Source: Pseudomonadota bacterium (GTDB lineage: Bacteria; Pseudomonadota; Gammaproteobacteria; Steroidobacterales; Steroidobacteraceae). Taken from it: a stretch of 64,000 nucleotides of DNA. The stretch lies in the NCBI GenBank assembly GCA_023428645.1, contig JAEYXD010000124.1, forward strand, positions 1-64,000, given 5' to 3'. Below are positions 35,382-44,076 of this stretch, piece by piece (position 1 is the stretch's first letter; every line of letters begins with the position of its first letter). Under the pieces are notes generated by a model. That model saw only the letters and a program-made list of their open reading frames with translations. It was not told where the DNA came from and searched no databases. The translations under genes were made by a program, and so were the position numbers.

Positions 35382-36766
35382 GTGATCTGAGCGCTCACGA
35401 TATCGATCGCGGATTTCTGGTCGCCCACCAGCAGCGCATTGGCGTTCGCATTCCCCCCGTCCTGATCGAGCGGCACATCGCTGCTGAAGAGATGCGCATA
35501 CCCGACGTCGAACGCGAGGGCTTCGTTGCTCTCCCACCGCGCTCCGATCGCCACCCATTTGCGAGAGACGTCCGGCAGACGCGGCGTGCGCGTCGTGTCA
35601 GGCACCGCGGATTCGTCATATGCGAGACCGGCGCGCAGCTTGAGCGTCGGTGAGACCGCGTAAGTACCGCCGAGCGCGAAGCGCCAGGTGTCGCGCCAGT
35701 GCTCGGGTGTCACCGAGATCGTCGCGCCCGTGTCGCGCACCACGCGCAATTCCTGCACCGAGCTCCAGCCCGTCCAGGCGACATCCGCCAGCAGCTCGAA
35801 GTCGCCGATCTGTTGTCGCGCCGACAGCAGCGCGGAGTCCGGCAATTCGAGATCGACATGCGCGGCTCCGTTCTCGAGCGCGCCGTTCAAACCGCTGGCT
35901 GCCGCGACGATGGCGGCGCCGGTCGCCTGCGTCACGAGGGGCGGCTGGAAATTCGCGGAGCCGGAGACCTTGTAATCCATGCTCGATCGGTACGACAGGC
36001 CGATGCGCGTTCCGGTGTCGAAGTCGAGCATGATCCCGAGGTTGTAGCCCCATGCGTGATCGTCGCCGCGCACGCGCGCGTGACCTTCCAGCCCTGCGTT
36101 CTGCGCAACGATGGCGGGCACCGCTTGCGGCGCCAGCTGGCCCGCGGCAACGAGCTGCTGCAATCCTTGCGCGATCACGGCGCTGTAGTTCACCGAGTTC
36201 GTCAGCTCCGCCTGGATCGTTTGATAGTTGACGCCGACGCCGAGCGTCACGACGTCGTTCACGCGGTAGGCGAGCGTCGGATTGACGTTGATCGTTTGGA
36301 TCTCGGAGCGCAGCGCCTGGAAGCGTCCGATCCAGCCGTCGTCGTATTCGAGCTTGAGGCCGAACGGCGCGTTCACGCCGAGACCGATCGCGAGTTTGTC
36401 GTTGATGGGCATGCTCGCATAGGCGCTCGGCACGAAATTCCAGCCGCCCGCGTCACCGCCGTCGTTGCCGAGCGGTTGCGCGAGCGCCGGCTGCGAGGCG
36501 CGATCGTGAAACTCCGAGCTGATCACGATGCCGCTCGCGACGACGATCGCCTGCGGGTGATCGAGGTAGGCGAGTCCGGCGGCGTTGAAGAACATCGTCG
36601 TCGCATCGAAGGCCACCGCGCCCGAACCCGCGAACGCAGACCCGAGGCCGCTGCCGCTTTGTTCGAGCAGAGCGAAGCCCGCGCCCTGTGCGACCGCACA
36701 GGAGCCGAGCAGGACGGCGGAAATGGGATAGCGAAGTCGCCGCTTCGCAGTGGGGGACAGCCTCAT
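35369..36766 (-). CDS. FadL/OmpP1-family outer-membrane transporter
   Basis: FadL-type barrels carry long-chain fatty acids or other hydrophobic compounds across the outer membrane. The 465-residue product has a signal peptide followed by the family N-terminus (AGFALLEQSGSGLGSAFAGS, then DATTMFFNAAGLAYL), which forms the hatch, and ends in a typical terminal strand (AQITVRF). The ATG at 36766 is chosen because AAGGAG lies 6 nt upstream; a GTG two codons earlier would overlap it. Substrate is unknown; the nearby spinster-type transporter and PQQ dehydrogenase could act on related hydrophobic alcohols. Confidence 0.9.
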   Translation of the reverse strand: MRLSPTAKRRLRYPISAVLLGSCAVAQGAGFALLEQSGSGLGSAFAGSGAVAFDATTMFFNAAGLAYLDHPQAIVVASGIVISSEFHDRASQPALAQPLGNDGGDAGGWNFVPSAYASMPINDKLAIGLGVNAPFGLKLEYDDGWIGRFQALRSEIQTINVNPTLAYRVNDVVTLGVGVNYQTIQAELTNSVNYSAVIAQGLQQLVAAGQLAPQAVPAIVAQNAGLEGHARVRGDDHAWGYNLGIMLDFDTGTRIGLSYRSSMDYKVSGSANFQPPLVTQATGAAIVAAASGLNGALENGAAHVDLELPDSALLSARQQIGDFELLADVAWTGWSSVQELRVVRDTGATISVTPEHWRDTWRFALGGTYAVSPTLKLRAGLAYDESAVPDTTRTPRLPDVSRKWVAIGARWESNEALAFDVGYAHLFSSDVPLDQDGGNANANALLVGDQKSAIDIVSAQITVRF

Positions 36767-36887
36767 GCTCACTCCTTGGTTGGTGCGCTTGCGCGGCGCC
36801 GATGCGATAGGGGAAATGATTGCGGCGAGGGAAAGTTGCAGCGGCAGGTACTGTCCGAAACCGCAGGCGTTTCGCTATCGTCAGCCA

Positions 36888-37187
36888 ATGACGCGCAAAG
36901 ATTTCACGATCGCTCGCTTGGAGGTGTACGTGCAGCCGCGTGCGAGCAAGACGGAAGTGGCGGGCATGCACGACGGGCGGATCAAGATCCGTCTCGCGGC
37001 GCCGCCGGTGGAAGGTGCCGCGAACGCCGAGCTCGTGAGCTTCGTCGCGAGCCGTCTCGGCATTGCCAAATCCAAAGTGCGCGTCGTCGCGGGTGATGCG
37101 AGCAGGCGCAAGGTGCTGGAGATCGAGGGCGTGGAGCTCGGCGTCGTCCACGAGCAGCTCGTGAGCGGTCGCGCCAAGCGCGGGTGA
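36888..37187 (+). CDS. DUF167 (YggU-family) protein
   Basis: This is a small conserved protein of unknown function. The 99-residue product has the family signature VYVQPRASKTEVAGMHDGRI followed by KIRLAAPPVEGAANAELVSF and the SKVRVVAGDASRRKVLEI segment. The ATG at 36888 is chosen because upstream frame falls in the leader of the divergent FadL gene and lacks family similarity. In other bacteria the gene often follows yggT/proC; here it stands alone. Confidence 0.9.
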   Translation: MTRKDFTIARLEVYVQPRASKTEVAGMHDGRIKIRLAAPPVEGAANAELVSFVASRLGIAKSKVRVVAGDASRRKVLEIEGVELGVVHEQLVSGRAKRG

Positions 37188-37199
37188 GGGCGGCTTCGC

Positions 37200-37216
37200 G
37201 GCGCACTATGTGCGCC
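37200..37216. terminator. Hairpin between DUF167 and MFS genes
   Basis: A perfect 7-bp stem ggcgcac-tat-gtgcgcc followed by ttct lies between two convergent genes, 12 bases after the DUF167 stop. It is a likely shared terminator. Confidence 0.55.
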
Positions 37217-37251
37217 TTCTCAGCCGAGCCGTCACCCTTGCGAAGGGAAAT

Positions 37252-38601
37252 TTATTTGTGTGGGTCGGCGCCCACCGAATCGCGCACGAGCGTCTTCGCC
37301 GCGATGATGTAGTGCACGAACGACCACACGTTGATGCACACCATCACGATCAGCGACCAGCGCAGGCCGTCCGCCTTCGCGAGCGGTTCCGCCATGCCGT
37401 CCGCAAGGAAGCTGTTGTAGAACAGGTCGCTCACGACGCCCACGAGCGTGGGACCGAGCCCGAGGCCGATCAGATTGACGATCAGCAACAGCACCGCCGA
37501 GCCGAGCGCGCGCTCGCGAATGTCGACGAGCCGCTGCATCGTCGCGTAGCTCGGACCGAGATACATCACGCCGAACACGAGGCTGACGAACATCGTCGTG
37601 ATGACCATGTCCTTGTCCGCCAGCGTATACGCCAGAACCGCGACGGGCACGTTCAGCAGCGTCGCGATGCCGGGGGTCCACAGCTGCCAGCGCACGTCGT
37701 TGCGCGAATGCGTGATCTTGTCCGCGAGCCAGCCGCCGAGCCACGTGCCGCCCACGCCCGAGACCGCCGAGACGATCGCGAGGATCGTACCGGCCTCGCC
37801 GACCGTCAGGCCATGCGAGCGAATCAGGAACGAGGGGTGAAAGCCGTTCACGCCGTAGCCGACGAAGGAATGCAGCGCCGTCGCGAGCGCGAGATGCCAG
37901 AAGGTCGCCTTCGTGAGCAGCTTGCCGAGCACTTCCTTCACGGGCGGCGGTGTCGTCGCCGTGACGACGCCTTCCGCGTAGCCGCGCGGCGGCTCGCGCA
38001 ACGTCAGCTTGAGAATCAGCGCGAGCACGATGCCCGGAATGCCGACGACGTAGAACGCCGCGCGCCAGCCATATTGCTCGGCCACCTGCGCGCCGACGAG
38101 GTAGCCGACGAACACGCCGCCGTAGATGCCCATCGAGTAGATCGCGATCGCGGTCGTGCGGCGCGTCTTCTCGAAATAGTCACCGATGATGGAGTAGGCG
38201 GGCGGCGTGCAGCCCGCCTCGCCGATGCCGACGGCGACGCGCGCCGCGAACAGCTGCGCGAAGGTCTGCGCGCGGCCCGTGAGCACGGTGAAGAAGCTCC
38301 ACACGAACAGCGCGATCGAAATGATGTTCACGCGGTTTGCCTTGTCGGCGAAGCGCGCGATCGGAATGCCGAGCACCGAGTACACGACCGCGAAGGCGAA
38401 CCCGCCGAGCAGGCCCATCTGCGTGTCGGTGAAATCGAACTCCTTGCGGATCGGCTCGACGAGAATCGTCAGGATCTGCCGATCGACGAAGTTCAGCACG
38501 TAGACGACGAACAGCAGCCACACGACGTACCAGCGATAGCCGTTGCTGACTTTGAAGGTGTCAAAGTTCGCTTTGACGGCTGTCTGTTCGCTCGTGGCCA
38601 T
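37252..38601 (-). CDS. Spinster-type MFS transporter
   Basis: This is a 12-helix inner-membrane transporter of 449 residues of the major facilitator superfamily. It has a long first helix (WYVVWLLFVVYVLNFVDRQI), the loop 2-3 signature GIPIARFADKANR and a helix 5 GIGEAGCTPPAYSIIGDYF, which are typical of the spinster-like group. The ATG at 38601 is preferred to an upstream extension of 23 residues without family similarity. Relatives in this group occur beside degradation genes for steroids, lactones and other organic compounds; the substrate here is unknown. Confidence 0.87.
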   Translation of the reverse strand: MATSEQTAVKANFDTFKVSNGYRWYVVWLLFVVYVLNFVDRQILTILVEPIRKEFDFTDTQMGLLGGFAFAVVYSVLGIPIARFADKANRVNIISIALFVWSFFTVLTGRAQTFAQLFAARVAVGIGEAGCTPPAYSIIGDYFEKTRRTTAIAIYSMGIYGGVFVGYLVGAQVAEQYGWRAAFYVVGIPGIVLALILKLTLREPPRGYAEGVVTATTPPPVKEVLGKLLTKATFWHLALATALHSFVGYGVNGFHPSFLIRSHGLTVGEAGTILAIVSAVSGVGGTWLGGWLADKITHSRNDVRWQLWTPGIATLLNVPVAVLAYTLADKDMVITTMFVSLVFGVMYLGPSYATMQRLVDIRERALGSAVLLLIVNLIGLGLGPTLVGVVSDLFYNSFLADGMAEPLAKADGLRWSLIVMVCINVWSFVHYIIAAKTLVRDSVGADPHK

Positions 38602-38880
38602 GCAGTCCCCCAAGGCAGTATCAGGCAGAGACAAGTCGCGACCGATGAGCGTTCGCGAACGTCTCGTCAAAAAGTGTCATGCGATGCGCGCCGTGCTCTT
38701 GTATGAAGATCGAAGACTCGCACGGCATCAGGCGGGTCGTCGGCGCGGCGGCAGTTAAGCAGAGCCAATGGAGCCTAGCAACCCGAGTCGCGTCGTTCCC
38801 ACATAGCAGAATGCAGCGCTGTGATGATGCGAGAAACGCTGCGCGATACGCGCGCATGTCTCAATCACGGCGCGCTCGTG

Positions 38881-40767
38881 TCACTGCTTCTTCGGCCTGA
38901 AGGCGAGCAGCACGTTGCCCGGCGGCTGATTGAAAGTCGCGTAGCCGGACGCGATGAAAATCATGCCGTCGCCGGCGAAGATCGAATGCGCGTCGATGCC
39001 GCCGCCCTTCGCCTCGATCCCGTTCAGCGTGTCGAAATCACGCAGCGTGTCGTACTGCCACACGATGTCGCCGGTTGTCGCGTCGAAGACGTAGACGCGA
39101 CCGTCGAGCGAGCCCGCGATGACGGACCGATCGACGACGAGCGGCGCCGCGGAGAGGCCGTAGCGTGTCGCGCACAATGCATAACGCTTGTCGCGGCCGT
39201 TCGAGCAGTCGGCGGCGACGGGCTTGCGCCACAGCACCTTGCCGCTGTCGATGTCGACGGCGTTCATGCCGGGTTCGGGCGTGAAGCTCTTGTCGGCGGG
39301 ATTCAAATGCGGATCGCTGATCGGCGCGAACACGCGCTCGCCGTCGCTCGCGATGCCCCAGTGGATGCCGCCGAGTGAAGTGCCCTGGCCGAACGTGTTC
39401 CGCCACAGCACCTTGCCGTTCGCGTCCGGATCGAGACCCCACAAATCGCCGGACTTCTGCCCGGCGAGAAGGATGTCCTTGCCGTTCTTGCGCTTCGCGA
39501 TCACCGCGCCGGCGCCGAAATCGAAGTCCTTCAGCACGCTGTCTGCCGCGCTCGGGCAATTCGCGCGCGCCGCGGCCGAGTCGGCGACGCAGCCCATGTG
39601 CCAGACGTCCTTGCCGAGCGCCTGGAACGACCATTTCAAGGCGCCGGTGTCGAGGTCGATGGCCAGAATCGCGTCGCTCGTGTTCGTCGCGGGCAGCGAC
39701 GTCGCCTGGCCCGTGCCTGCGTAGACGAGACCGCGCGCTGTATCGATCGAAGGCGTCGACCAGATCGGCGCGCCCGACGGGCCCTTCAGCTTCACGCCGA
39801 GCGCGTTCGTCTTGCCCGTGTATTGCGCATCTTCCATCGTGTGCATCGTCCAGAGCTTCTCGCCCGTCGCCGCGTTCAGCGCGACGACGGCGCCGTGCGG
39901 CGAGCAGCATTCGTGCTTCGGATTCGCGGCCGCGCCGACGCCCGAGGCCGACACGGGAACGATGATGCGGTCCTTGTAGAGCACCGGCGCGCCGGTGATG
40001 TTGCCCGAGGTATCGTGCCGGCCGTTCACTTTCCAGATCAGCGTGCCGGTCTTTGCATCGACGGCATGCACCTGTCCGCGCCCGTCCGCGAAGATCAGCG
40101 CCTTCTTGCCGCCGCTGCCGAGCTCGCCATAGGAAACCGAGCTCCGCGTCGGCGCGCCAGCGTCATACGCCCATTTCACGCAGGCGGTCTTCGTGTCGAG
40201 CGCGAGCAGCTTGCCCGTCGCGGGTGCCGTGTAGAACATCGTCGAGCCGATGATGACGGGCGAGGAGCGCAGCGTCGTCGTCTTCGGAAAGCCGATCGCC
40301 CAGGCGAGTTCGAGCGATGACATGTCGGCACTCGACAGGCCTGCTTGCTGCGCCGACATGAAGCGGCTGTTGGCGTGATCGACACCGACCATCGACAACG
40401 CGACCGGCGCGTCCAGATCGACCGTGCGGCCCTCGGGCTTGCACATCATCGCGGCGACCCAGTCGCCGCTCGCGGGCTCGGCGGCCGCAAGGTAGCCGAG
40501 CAGATCGCCAAACTTGTCCTTCGGCACGAGCGCTCCCTGCGCCTGCATGACGCCTTCCGTCAGCGTGAAGCGCAGGGTTTGCGCGCTCATCTGCTGCAGG
40601 GCCGAGAGCGCTGGCGCACGTGTTCCTGGAACGTTGTGGCACGCTTCGCAGTACTGCTGATAGACCGCGCGACCCGGATGGTCGACACGAGACTCTTGCG
40701 AATGGGCGGGCAGGGCGAGGAGCGCGACGGGCGCGGCGATGGCGGCCAGGCTGAGTGCTTTGTGCAT
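38881..40767 (-). CDS. Cytochrome c-PQQ dehydrogenase, polyvinyl-alcohol dehydrogenase type
   Basis: This is a predicted periplasmic quinohaemoprotein alcohol dehydrogenase of 628 residues. After a signal peptide (ALSLAAIAAPVALLALPAHS) comes a cytochrome c domain with haem motif CEACH (residues 40-44) and a candidate Met ligand in TEGVMQAQGA. A beta-propeller follows with repeated GxxxALDxxTGxxxW-type units (for example TGKLLALDTKTACVKWAYD and TGTLIWKVN). An adjacent Cys pair in KHECCSPHG fits the vicinal disulphide of PQQ enzymes. The N-terminal haem position matches polyvinyl-alcohol dehydrogenases rather than methanol dehydrogenases. It would oxidise secondary alcohols and pass electrons to the respiratory chain. 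No polymer hydrolase lies beside it, so the substrate is open. Confidence 0.85.
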   Translation of the reverse strand: MHKALSLAAIAAPVALLALPAHSQESRVDHPGRAVYQQYCEACHNVPGTRAPALSALQQMSAQTLRFTLTEGVMQAQGALVPKDKFGDLLGYLAAAEPASGDWVAAMMCKPEGRTVDLDAPVALSMVGVDHANSRFMSAQQAGLSSADMSSLELAWAIGFPKTTTLRSSPVIIGSTMFYTAPATGKLLALDTKTACVKWAYDAGAPTRSSVSYGELGSGGKKALIFADGRGQVHAVDAKTGTLIWKVNGRHDTSGNITGAPVLYKDRIIVPVSASGVGAAANPKHECCSPHGAVVALNAATGEKLWTMHTMEDAQYTGKTNALGVKLKGPSGAPIWSTPSIDTARGLVYAGTGQATSLPATNTSDAILAIDLDTGALKWSFQALGKDVWHMGCVADSAAARANCPSAADSVLKDFDFGAGAVIAKRKNGKDILLAGQKSGDLWGLDPDANGKVLWRNTFGQGTSLGGIHWGIASDGERVFAPISDPHLNPADKSFTPEPGMNAVDIDSGKVLWRKPVAADCSNGRDKRYALCATRYGLSAAPLVVDRSVIAGSLDGRVYVFDATTGDIVWQYDTLRDFDTLNGIEAKGGGIDAHSIFAGDGMIFIASGYATFNQPPGNVLLAFRPKKQ

Positions 40768-41051
40768 GCAACGACTCGTGTGCGAACGCGCCCGTTTCTT
40801 ACAGGATTTCAGCGCTCTACTCGCACAAGAAACGTGAGGGTGGCGAGCGTCACCGCAACGTGTACTGCATGGCGGAGCGTTGCTCTCGTCGCACGGGTCC
40901 TCAGGCGTGTGCGAGGGCCGGGCGCTTCTGGTTCCGTGAGTCTCTTGGATGAAGGCGAAATCGCTCAAAGCAGCAATGCGAGCCGGGCCGCGACGCGATT
41001 TGCTACTCTTGCGCGCCCCGAAGCTGCCTCCGCCGGTGCCCGGTCTCGTTG

Positions 41052-41987
41052 ATGTCCGCCTTCATTGCCGCTGCCTTTTACAAGTTCGTCGAGCTGCCCG
41101 ATTTCAAGACACTGCGCGAGCCGCTGCTGCGGGTCTGCGAGCGCGTCGGCGTGAAAGGGACGATGCTGCTCGCGGCCGAAGGCATCAATGGCACGATCGC
41201 GGGCCGCCCGGACGACGTGCACGAGGTGCTGCGCTTTCTGCGCGGCGATCCGCGCCTGGCCGATCTGGAGCACAAGGAATCGGGGGCCGCCGAGATGCCG
41301 TTCCTCCGCATGAAGGTGCGCTTGAAGCGCGAGATCGTGACGCTCGGTGTGCCGGGTGTGAATCCCGCGCGGACGGTCGGCACCTACGTGAAGCCGGAGG
41401 ACTGGAATGAGCTGCTCGACGATCCGGACGTCGTGCTCGTCGATGTCCGCAACGACTACGAAGTCGAGCTCGGCACTTTCAAGGGCGCGCTCAATCCGAA
41501 CACGAAGAGCTTCAGCGAGCTGCCGCAATGGCTCGCGCGGGAACCTGCGCTGCGCTCGAAACCAAAGGTCGCGATGTTCTGCACCGGCGGCATTCGCTGC
41601 GAGAAGTCGACCGCCTATTTGCGCATGGCCGGCTTCGACCAGGTGTATCACTTGCAAGGCGGCATTCTGAAGTACCTCGAAATGATCCCGGAGGCGCACA
41701 GCCGCTGGGAGGGCGATTGCTTCGTGTTCGACGAGCGCGTCGCGATCGGCCATGGCTTGAAGCAAGGGCCCTACGAGCTGTGCCGTTCGTGCCGCATGCC
41801 GATCGGCGCGGCCGACAAGACCTCGCCGCATTTCGTCGCCGGCGTGAGCTGTCCGAAGTGTTACGCGACCCGCTCGGAAGCAAAGAAGCGCGGGCTCGCC
41901 GAACGGCACCGACAAGTGCAGCTCGCGAAACAACGCAACGACGAGCATCTCGGCGTGCCGCAAGAGCGCCGCAAGAAGATCGATTGA
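41052..41987 (+). CDS. trhO: tRNA uridine(34) hydroxylase TrhO (rhodanese family)
   Basis: TrhO hydroxylates uridine at the tRNA wobble position to ho5U, an oxygen-dependent route to cmo5U. The 311-residue product has the N-terminal UPF0176 domain (GTMLLAAEGINGTIAG), a rhodanese domain with active-site loop CTGGIRCEKS (Cys177) and a C-terminal Cys-rich segment (CRSCRMPIGAADK, then GVSCPKCYATRS). All are diagnostic of the family. The ATG at 41052 follows a TTG that extends the frame by one codon. Confidence 0.93.
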   Translation: MSAFIAAAFYKFVELPDFKTLREPLLRVCERVGVKGTMLLAAEGINGTIAGRPDDVHEVLRFLRGDPRLADLEHKESGAAEMPFLRMKVRLKREIVTLGVPGVNPARTVGTYVKPEDWNELLDDPDVVLVDVRNDYEVELGTFKGALNPNTKSFSELPQWLAREPALRSKPKVAMFCTGGIRCEKSTAYLRMAGFDQVYHLQGGILKYLEMIPEAHSRWEGDCFVFDERVAIGHGLKQGPYELCRSCRMPIGAADKTSPHFVAGVSCPKCYATRSEAKKRGLAERHRQVQLAKQRNDEHLGVPQERRKKID

Positions 41988-42075
41988 GGCGCAGCCGACG
42001 CGGCGGCGAGTGCACTCAACACGGATGCTCCGCGACTCGCCGCGCCCCCATGCTTTGGCGTTTGGAGGGCGCGCC

Positions 42076-43713
42076 ATGGCTGATGAACGTCGAACGCTCA
42101 CGACCCGTCAGGGTCATCCGGTCACCGACAACCAGAGTCTTCGCACGGTCGGCGAGCGAGGCCCCGCAACGCTCGAGAACTATCCCTTCATCGAGAAGAT
42201 CACGCACTTCGATCGCGAGCGCATCCCCGAGCGCGTCGTGCATGCGCGCGGTACGGCGGCGCACGGCTACTTCGAGGCGTACGGCAAGATCGGCGACGAG
42301 GCCGCGGCGAAGTACACGCGCGCGAAGGTGCTGACACAAAGCGGCGTCCGCACGCCCGTGTTCCTGCGCTTCTCGACCGTCATCGGCGGCAAGGAATCGC
42401 CCGAGACCGCGCGCGATCCGCGTGGCTTCGCGATCAAGTTCAAGACCGTCGACGGCAACTGGGACCTCGTCGGCAACAACCTGAAGATCTTCTTCATCCG
42501 CGACGCGATCAAGTTTCCCGACATGATCCACGCCTTCAAGCCCGATCCCGTGACCAATCGTCAGGAGCCGTGGCGCTTCTACGACTTCGTCTCGCTCCAT
42601 CCCGAGTCGTTGCACATGATCACGTGGCTGAAGAGCCCATGGGGCATTCCGGCCACCTATCGACACATGGAAGGCTCGAGCGTCAACACCTACAAGCTGA
42701 TCAACGAGCGCGGCGAAGCGGTGCTGTGCAAGTTCTCGTTCGAGCCGAAGCTCGGCGTGGTCAATCTGACGAGCGAGCAAGCCGCGGAAGTGCAGGCGAA
42801 GGACGTCGGTCATGCGACGCGCGATCTGTACGATGCGATCGAGCGCGGCGAGTATCCGGAGTGGGAGATGTGCGTGCAGATCATGGCGGACGGCGAGCAT
42901 CCGGAGCTCGACTTCGACCCGCTCGATGACACGAAGCGCTGGCCGGAAGACCAGTTTCCGCTGCTGCCGGTCGGGCGGCTCGTGCTCGATCGCAATCCAT
43001 CGAATTTCTTCGCGGAGACCGAGCAGGCGGCGTTCGGCACCGGCGTGCTCGTCGACGGCATCGATTTCTCGGATGACAAGATGCTGCAGGGACGCACGCT
43101 GTCGTATTCCGATACGCAGCGTTATCGCGTCGGCCCGAACTACCTGCAATTGCCGATCAACGCGCCGGAAAGCTCGATCGCGACGAATCAGCGTGACGGA
43201 CAGATGACATACGTCGTCGACACCGGCGGCGAGAATCCGCACGTGAACTACGAGCCGAGCACGATGCAGGGCCTGCACGAGGCGCCTCGTCACGGGCGTG
43301 AGTACCACCAGTACGTCGCGGGCCATCTCGGACGCTACCAGACGACGAAGACGGCGGACGACTACAAGCAGGCCGGCGAGCGCTATCGCACGTTCGAGGC
43401 GTGGGAGCGCGACGATCTCATCCGCAATCTCGGCAGCGATCTCGAGCAATGCCCCGAGCACATCCAGCTGCGGATGGTGTGGCACTTCTGGCATTGCGAT
43501 CCGGACTACGGCAAGCGCGTCGCCGAAGCCGCGGGCATCGATCTCGAGCGAGCCAAGGCGCTGCCGCCGCTCGAGGGCAAACCGGCGCCGGGCGAGAACC
43601 GCCAGGGCCCGACGTACTCGGATGGCATGCTCGAGGACGAAACCGCGAAGCAAACACCGCCGCCGCGCACCTCGGGACGCACGTCGGCGGGTCGCGGCAT
43701 GCGCCACAAATAA
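42076..43713 (+). CDS. Monofunctional haem catalase
   Basis: This enzyme splits hydrogen peroxide into water and oxygen. The 545-residue product has the essential His56 (ERVVHARGTAAHG), the Asn in DLVGNNLKIFF and the proximal Tyr in TLSYSDTQRYRVG, so the active site is complete. A Pro/Arg-rich tail of about 40 residues follows the core. GGAGG (42064-42068) lies 7 nt before the ATG at 42076; the longer upstream frame is rejected. No oxyR or signal peptide is seen, so it is probably cytoplasmic. Confidence 0.95.
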   Translation: MADERRTLTTRQGHPVTDNQSLRTVGERGPATLENYPFIEKITHFDRERIPERVVHARGTAAHGYFEAYGKIGDEAAAKYTRAKVLTQSGVRTPVFLRFSTVIGGKESPETARDPRGFAIKFKTVDGNWDLVGNNLKIFFIRDAIKFPDMIHAFKPDPVTNRQEPWRFYDFVSLHPESLHMITWLKSPWGIPATYRHMEGSSVNTYKLINERGEAVLCKFSFEPKLGVVNLTSEQAAEVQAKDVGHATRDLYDAIERGEYPEWEMCVQIMADGEHPELDFDPLDDTKRWPEDQFPLLPVGRLVLDRNPSNFFAETEQAAFGTGVLVDGIDFSDDKMLQGRTLSYSDTQRYRVGPNYLQLPINAPESSIATNQRDGQMTYVVDTGGENPHVNYEPSTMQGLHEAPRHGREYHQYVAGHLGRYQTTKTADDYKQAGERYRTFEAWERDDLIRNLGSDLEQCPEHIQLRMVWHFWHCDPDYGKRVAEAAGIDLERAKALPPLEGKPAPGENRQGPTYSDGMLEDETAKQTPPPRTSGRTSAGRGMRHK

Positions 43714-43739
43714 AATCCGCTGTTCGTTCGTGAGCCTGC

Positions 43740-43767
43740 GTGGGCCGTCGACGCTGTCGCGGCCCAC
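43740..43767 (+). terminator. Hairpin after the catalase gene
   Basis: A perfect 7-bp repeat gtgggcc/ggcccac with a 14-nt loop lies 26 bases after the catalase stop. No T-run follows. Confidence 0.35.
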
Positions 43768-43995
43768 GGTGCCGCACCCCGATGATTCGCGCTCGCCAAC
43801 GCCTTGGTGAGCGCGTGCGATGCGTGCCGGCGCGAAGCGCGCACTAGATCGATTCGGAATGTGTAGATGTCTTGTTACCGGCCGCCTCGCGGCCGCGCAA
43901 TGGCGCTTCGTGCCGAATGCCGGGGCAAGGGGCGCGCGCGAAGCGGGCATCGCCACGCGGGTGGCGACGCTTTCGGATTGCGGCGTGACTGAATT

Positions 43996-44039
43996 GTGAC
44001 TGCGGCGCGACTGCGGCCGTGACCCGTGATTTCTAGACT
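43996..44039 (+). promoter_or_regulatory. Candidate activator-dependent promoter of the organosulfur operon
   Basis: Two tandem 11-bp repeats (gtgactgcggc and gcgactgcggc, 10 of 11 identical; 43996-44017) lie where the -35 element would be, followed by TAGACT at 44034-44039. A third gtgact occurs at 43985-43990. No -35 hexamer is evident, which fits a promoter that needs an activator bound at the repeats. This is inference from spacing. Confidence 0.35.
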
Positions 44040-44076
44040 CCTCCGCACGACAACAGATCGAAGTGCGGTGTCATTC

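Larger units (their letters stand above)
43714..44076 (+). other. Intergenic region before the organosulfur operon (363 bp)
   Basis: No gene is supported here. The region holds the hairpin after the catalase gene (43740-43767), a tandem 11-bp direct repeat (43996-44017) and a candidate -10 element TAGACT (44034-44039). It must contain the promoter of the 11-gene operon that follows. Confidence 0.6.

Noticed and set aside
42016..43956. A 646-codon open frame on the - strand opposite the catalase gene
   Set aside because: Antisense shadow of an intact catalase; composition is Arg/Ala/Asp-rich and no domain is seen.
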